A stretch of DNA of 64,000 bases from Flavobacterium agricola (GTDB lineage: Bacteria; Bacteroidota; Bacteroidia; Flavobacteriales; Flavobacteriaceae), in assembly GCF_025919725.1 (NCBI RefSeq), contig NZ_CP081495.1, positions 496,001 through 560,000 on the forward strand. Direction: 5' to 3'. The number at the start of each line of letters is the position of its first letter. Positions within the stretch are counted from its first letter, which is position 1. Positions 61,516 through 64,000 of the stretch are shown here, one piece after another. Under the pieces are notes generated by a model. The model ran no database searches, had not been told where the DNA came from, and saw only the letters and a list, made by a program, of their open reading frames with translations. The position numbers were made by a program, and so were the translations under genes.

Positions 61516-63642
61516 ATGAATAAACTGTTTATTAGTTTAAGTTGTCTTATTTTTGCATTTGCAAACGCACAAAAAACGAGTACAATGACAAAACAAGTTC
61601 AACCACCGGTTGCTAAAATAGTTCCTAAAACTTTAACCAAACATAAAGTAAAACGTGTTGATAATTATTATTGGCTAAACGATCGCGAAGATCAAGAAGT
61701 AATTGCTTATTTAGATCAAGAAAACGCGTATTACAACCAAGCTACAGCGCATACCAAAGCTTTTCAGAAGGATCTTTTTGAAGAGATGAAAGCACGAATT
61801 AAAGAAGATGATAATTCTGTTCCTTATTTATATAACGGCTATTATTACATAACACGATATGAAAAAGGAAAAGATTATCCGATTTACACCCGTAAAAAAG
61901 GAAGTTTAGATGCGCCAGAAGAAATTATGTTTGATTGTAATGAAATGGCTGAAGGACAAAGCTATTTTCAGTTAGGTGGTTTAAATGTTTCAGAAGATAA
62001 TGTTTGGTGTGCTTTTGCGGTTGATACCGTTTCGCGCAGAGAATATACCATTCAGGTTAAAAATTTACAAACGGGCGAAATTTTACCGTTTAAGTTAGAA
62101 AAAACCACCGGAGGTTCAACTTGGGCATCCGATAATAAAACGTTGTTTTATACCCGTAAAGATCCGGTTACGTTACGTTCAAATCAAATTTTTAAACACA
62201 AATTAGGAACCGATGTAAATCAGGATCCGTTGGTTTTTTCTGAAGATGACGAAACGTTTACCACTTTTGTTTATAAAGATAAATCTAAAAAATATTTGGT
62301 TATTGGTTCTGAATCGACCTTAACGTCAGAATATCAAATATTAGAGGCTAATAATCCTGACGGTAAATTTAGAATTTTTCAGAAACGCAACCGCGGTTTA
62401 GAATACAACATTAGTTATTTTGATGGTAAATTTTATATTATTACCAATAAAGACGGCGCTACCAATTTTAAATTAATGGTTGCTGATGAAGGTAAAACCG
62501 ATAAAAAACACTGGAAAGAATACATTCCGCATCGCGAAGATACGTTGTTAGAAAGCCTTGAAATTTTTAAAGATTACATGGTTATTGAAGAACGTAATAA
62601 CGGATTAAGTAAAATTTGGATAAAACCGGCGCAGGGCGAAGGTTATTATTTACCTTTTGAGTCTGAAACTTATACGGCTTATGTAGGTACTAATCCTGAT
62701 TTTAATTCAGAAATTTTAAGATACGGTTATCAATCGTTAACTACGCCATCGTCGGTTATCGATTTTAACATGCGCACGCATGAAAAAGAAGTGAAAAAAG
62801 AACAAGAAGTTTTGGGCGGTACGTTTGATAAAAACAATTATGTTGAAGAACGTGTTTGGGCAACTGCTACCGATGGTACTAAAATTCCGATTTCGTTAGT
62901 TTATCGTAAAGATGTAAAAAAAGATGGTAAAAATCCATTGCTTCAATATGCATACGGATCATACGGATCTTCATCCGATCCTTACTTTTCTTCTATTCGT
63001 TTATCTTTATTAGATCGTGGATTTATTTATGCCATTGCACACATTCGAGGAGGTGAAGAATTAGGTAGAAATTGGTATGAAGACGGAAAATTATTGAAAA
63101 AGAAAAATACATTTACTGACTTTGTAGATTGTTCTAAGTTTTTAATTGAAGAAAAATATACCTCGCCAGAACATTTATATGCAGAAGGCGGATCGGCAGG
63201 TGGTTTATTAATGGGCGTAATTGTAAATACAAATCCAGAATTGTACAACGGAGTAATTGCTCAGGTACCTTTTGTAGATGTGGTTACAACCATGTTAGAC
63301 GATTCTATTCCGTTAACTACTGGAGAATATGACGAGTGGGGGAATCCTAATAAAAAAGAATATTTTGATTATATGCTTTCGTACTCGCCAATAGATAATG
63401 TTGTTGCTCAAAATTATCCAAATATGTACGTTTCTACTGGGCTGCACGATTCGCAAGTACAATATTGGGAACCTGCAAAATGGGTAGCAAAATTACGCGC
63501 GAATAAAACAGATAATAATGTATTATTTTTAGACACAAATATGGATGCAGGCCACGGTGGTGCATCCGGAAGGTTTGAAGCTTTAAAAGAAGTAGCTAAA
63601 GAATATAGCTTTTTGTTCGATCTAGAAGGCATAACCGAATAA
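61516..63642 (+). CDS. S9 family serine peptidase, oligopeptidase B-like
   Basis: 708 residues: signal peptide (MNKLFISLSCLIFAFANAQ), a beta-propeller N-terminal part (KRVDNYYWLNDREDQEV..), then an alpha/beta hydrolase with Ser about 560 (AEGGSAGGLL), Asp about 645 (TGLHDSQV) and His about 680 (MDAGHGG). Cleaves short peptides, probably after basic residues (PtrB type) in the periplasm. Compared with the prolyl oligopeptidase, GGSAGG favours PtrB. Confidence 0.92.
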   Translation: MNKLFISLSCLIFAFANAQKTSTMTKQVQPPVAKIVPKTLTKHKVKRVDNYYWLNDREDQEVIAYLDQENAYYNQATAHTKAFQKDLFEEMKARIKEDDNSVPYLYNGYYYITRYEKGKDYPIYTRKKGSLDAPEEIMFDCNEMAEGQSYFQLGGLNVSEDNVWCAFAVDTVSRREYTIQVKNLQTGEILPFKLEKTTGGSTWASDNKTLFYTRKDPVTLRSNQIFKHKLGTDVNQDPLVFSEDDETFTTFVYKDKSKKYLVIGSESTLTSEYQILEANNPDGKFRIFQKRNRGLEYNISYFDGKFYIITNKDGATNFKLMVADEGKTDKKHWKEYIPHREDTLLESLEIFKDYMVIEERNNGLSKIWIKPAQGEGYYLPFESETYTAYVGTNPDFNSEILRYGYQSLTTPSSVIDFNMRTHEKEVKKEQEVLGGTFDKNNYVEERVWATATDGTKIPISLVYRKDVKKDGKNPLLQYAYGSYGSSSDPYFSSIRLSLLDRGFIYAIAHIRGGEELGRNWYEDGKLLKKKNTFTDFVDCSKFLIEEKYTSPEHLYAEGGSAGGLLMGVIVNTNPELYNGVIAQVPFVDVVTTMLDDSIPLTTGEYDEWGNPNKKEYFDYMLSYSPIDNVVAQNYPNMYVSTGLHDSQVQYWEPAKWVAKLRANKTDNNVLFLDTNMDAGHGGASGRFEALKEVAKEYSFLFDLEGITE

Positions 63643-63648
63643 TTTTTG

Positions 63649-63656
63649 TAAATTTG
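63649..63656 (+). promoter_or_regulatory. Candidate -7 element for cysteine synthase-type gene
   Basis: TAAATTTG, 58 bp before the ATG at 63715. Confidence 0.5.
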
Positions 63657-63714
63657 CACCGTTATTAAGGTGGGTTGCTTAATACAATTTCAGCCTTATT
63701 TAATTATATATTTT

Positions 63715-64000
63715 ATGAAAAAAGAAATAAAGGCTTTTGATAATATTCTAGCTCTAATTGGTAATACGCCATTAGTTAAGTTAAGTAAAATTACAAAAGA
63801 TTTTAAAGGAAGTTTTTACGGAAAAGTTGAGGCATTTAATCCCGGACATTCGTCTAAAGATAGAATTGCACTTCATATTATTGAACAAGCAGAACAAAAA
63901 GGGATTTTAAAACCTGGAGATACCATTGTAGAAACTACATCAGGAAATACCGGTTTTGCATTAGCCATGGTGAGCGTTATTAAAGGATATGAATGTATTT
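63715..64000 (+). CDS. Cysteine synthase / cystathionine beta-synthase-type enzyme, partial
   Basis: The first 95 residues are seen, then the window ends. ALIGNTPLVKLSKI, EAFNPGHSSKDRIA (PLP-binding lysine in SSKDR) and ETTSGNTGFALAMV define fold type II PLP enzymes. The PGHSSKDR variant is the one I associate with cystathionine beta-synthase-like proteins of Bacteroidota. Cannot separate CysK, CysM and CBS from this part. Confidence 0.88.
   Translation, partial: MKKEIKAFDNILALIGNTPLVKLSKITKDFKGSFYGKVEAFNPGHSSKDRIALHIIEQAEQKGILKPGDTIVETTSGNTGFALAMVSVIKGYECI

Noticed and set aside
1..64000. tRNA and rRNA genes
   Set aside because: I saw no convincing tRNA cloverleaf or rRNA segment apart from the tRNA-like domain of tmRNA.

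Overview
The window is a low-GC chromosome segment of a member of the Flavobacteriaceae (Bacteroidota; Flavobacterium/Myroides-like). Evidence: TAnnTTTG promoter elements, no Shine-Dalgarno motifs, a type IX secretion (T9SS) sorting domain, SprB-type repeats, a tmRNA tag ending ENNYALAA, and the housekeeping orders rsfS-ftsH-LUD-cdsA-psd-ACBP and coaD/ddl next to PASTA-rluD. I cannot name the species from sequence alone.

Layout. (1) 1-15.6 kb is the late end of a prophage: two large tail-type proteins (to 4036), then from 11.6 kb a fibre-like protein, small proteins, holin, TIGR02594-type endolysin and a lipoprotein with u-spanin topology. It stops beside the 3' end of the tmRNA gene (15826-16222, minus), a common prophage attachment site. 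(2) Inside the prophage, 4180 to about 11028 is an array of seven cassettes that look like integron gene cassettes. Each begins with GTT+core and ends with the reverse complement core+AAC of the SAME cassette, and neighbours are separated by imperfect palindromes of 54-193 bp resembling attC sites. Cargo genes read leftward, against the phage late genes: an unknown soluble protein, a pair of related small membrane proteins, three more membrane proteins and, last, a lincosamide nucleotidyltransferase (lnu). The sixth unit carries a tyrosine recombinase coupled to an IS91-type transposase, reading rightward. I consider this array the most interesting part of the window.

(3) 16.4-18.3 kb is ordinary chromosome (an AlaDH/saccharopine dehydrogenase-type enzyme and a DUF3667 gene cut by an insertion sequence). 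(4) 18.3-37.9 kb is an island bounded and interrupted by three almost identical 1497-bp IS3-family copies. It holds a leftward cluster of exported surface proteins: an FN3 protein (split by an IS with 8-bp target duplication), a SprB-repeat protein with T9SS type A signal, a 1749-aa FN3/zincin/pre-toxin giant, a secreted PD-(D/E)xK-like nuclease toxin, its probable immunity gene, a decayed ORF, a PKD lipoprotein and a truncated outer-membrane-type protein. I read it as a T9SS-linked polymorphic toxin locus being eroded. (5) 38-39.6 kb holds an excisionase-like gene and a frameshifted tyrosine integrase, directly downstream of mnmE, whose 3' end is a known island attachment site.

(6) 39.7-64 kb is housekeeping DNA: mnmE, NUDIX, pyrE, birA, rsfS, ftsH, cdsA, psd, ACBP, sod, coaD, ddl, PASTA, rluD, ABC-F, pyrR, pyrB, rnz, hutI, YbaB, an S9 peptidase, and the start of a cysteine synthase-family gene. 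mnmE, birA and hutI each carry one small indel; two of the three are the loss of one CG from an expected alternating CG run, so sequencing error must be excluded before calling them pseudogenes.

All identifications come from reading the sequence and recalled family motifs; no database search was run.
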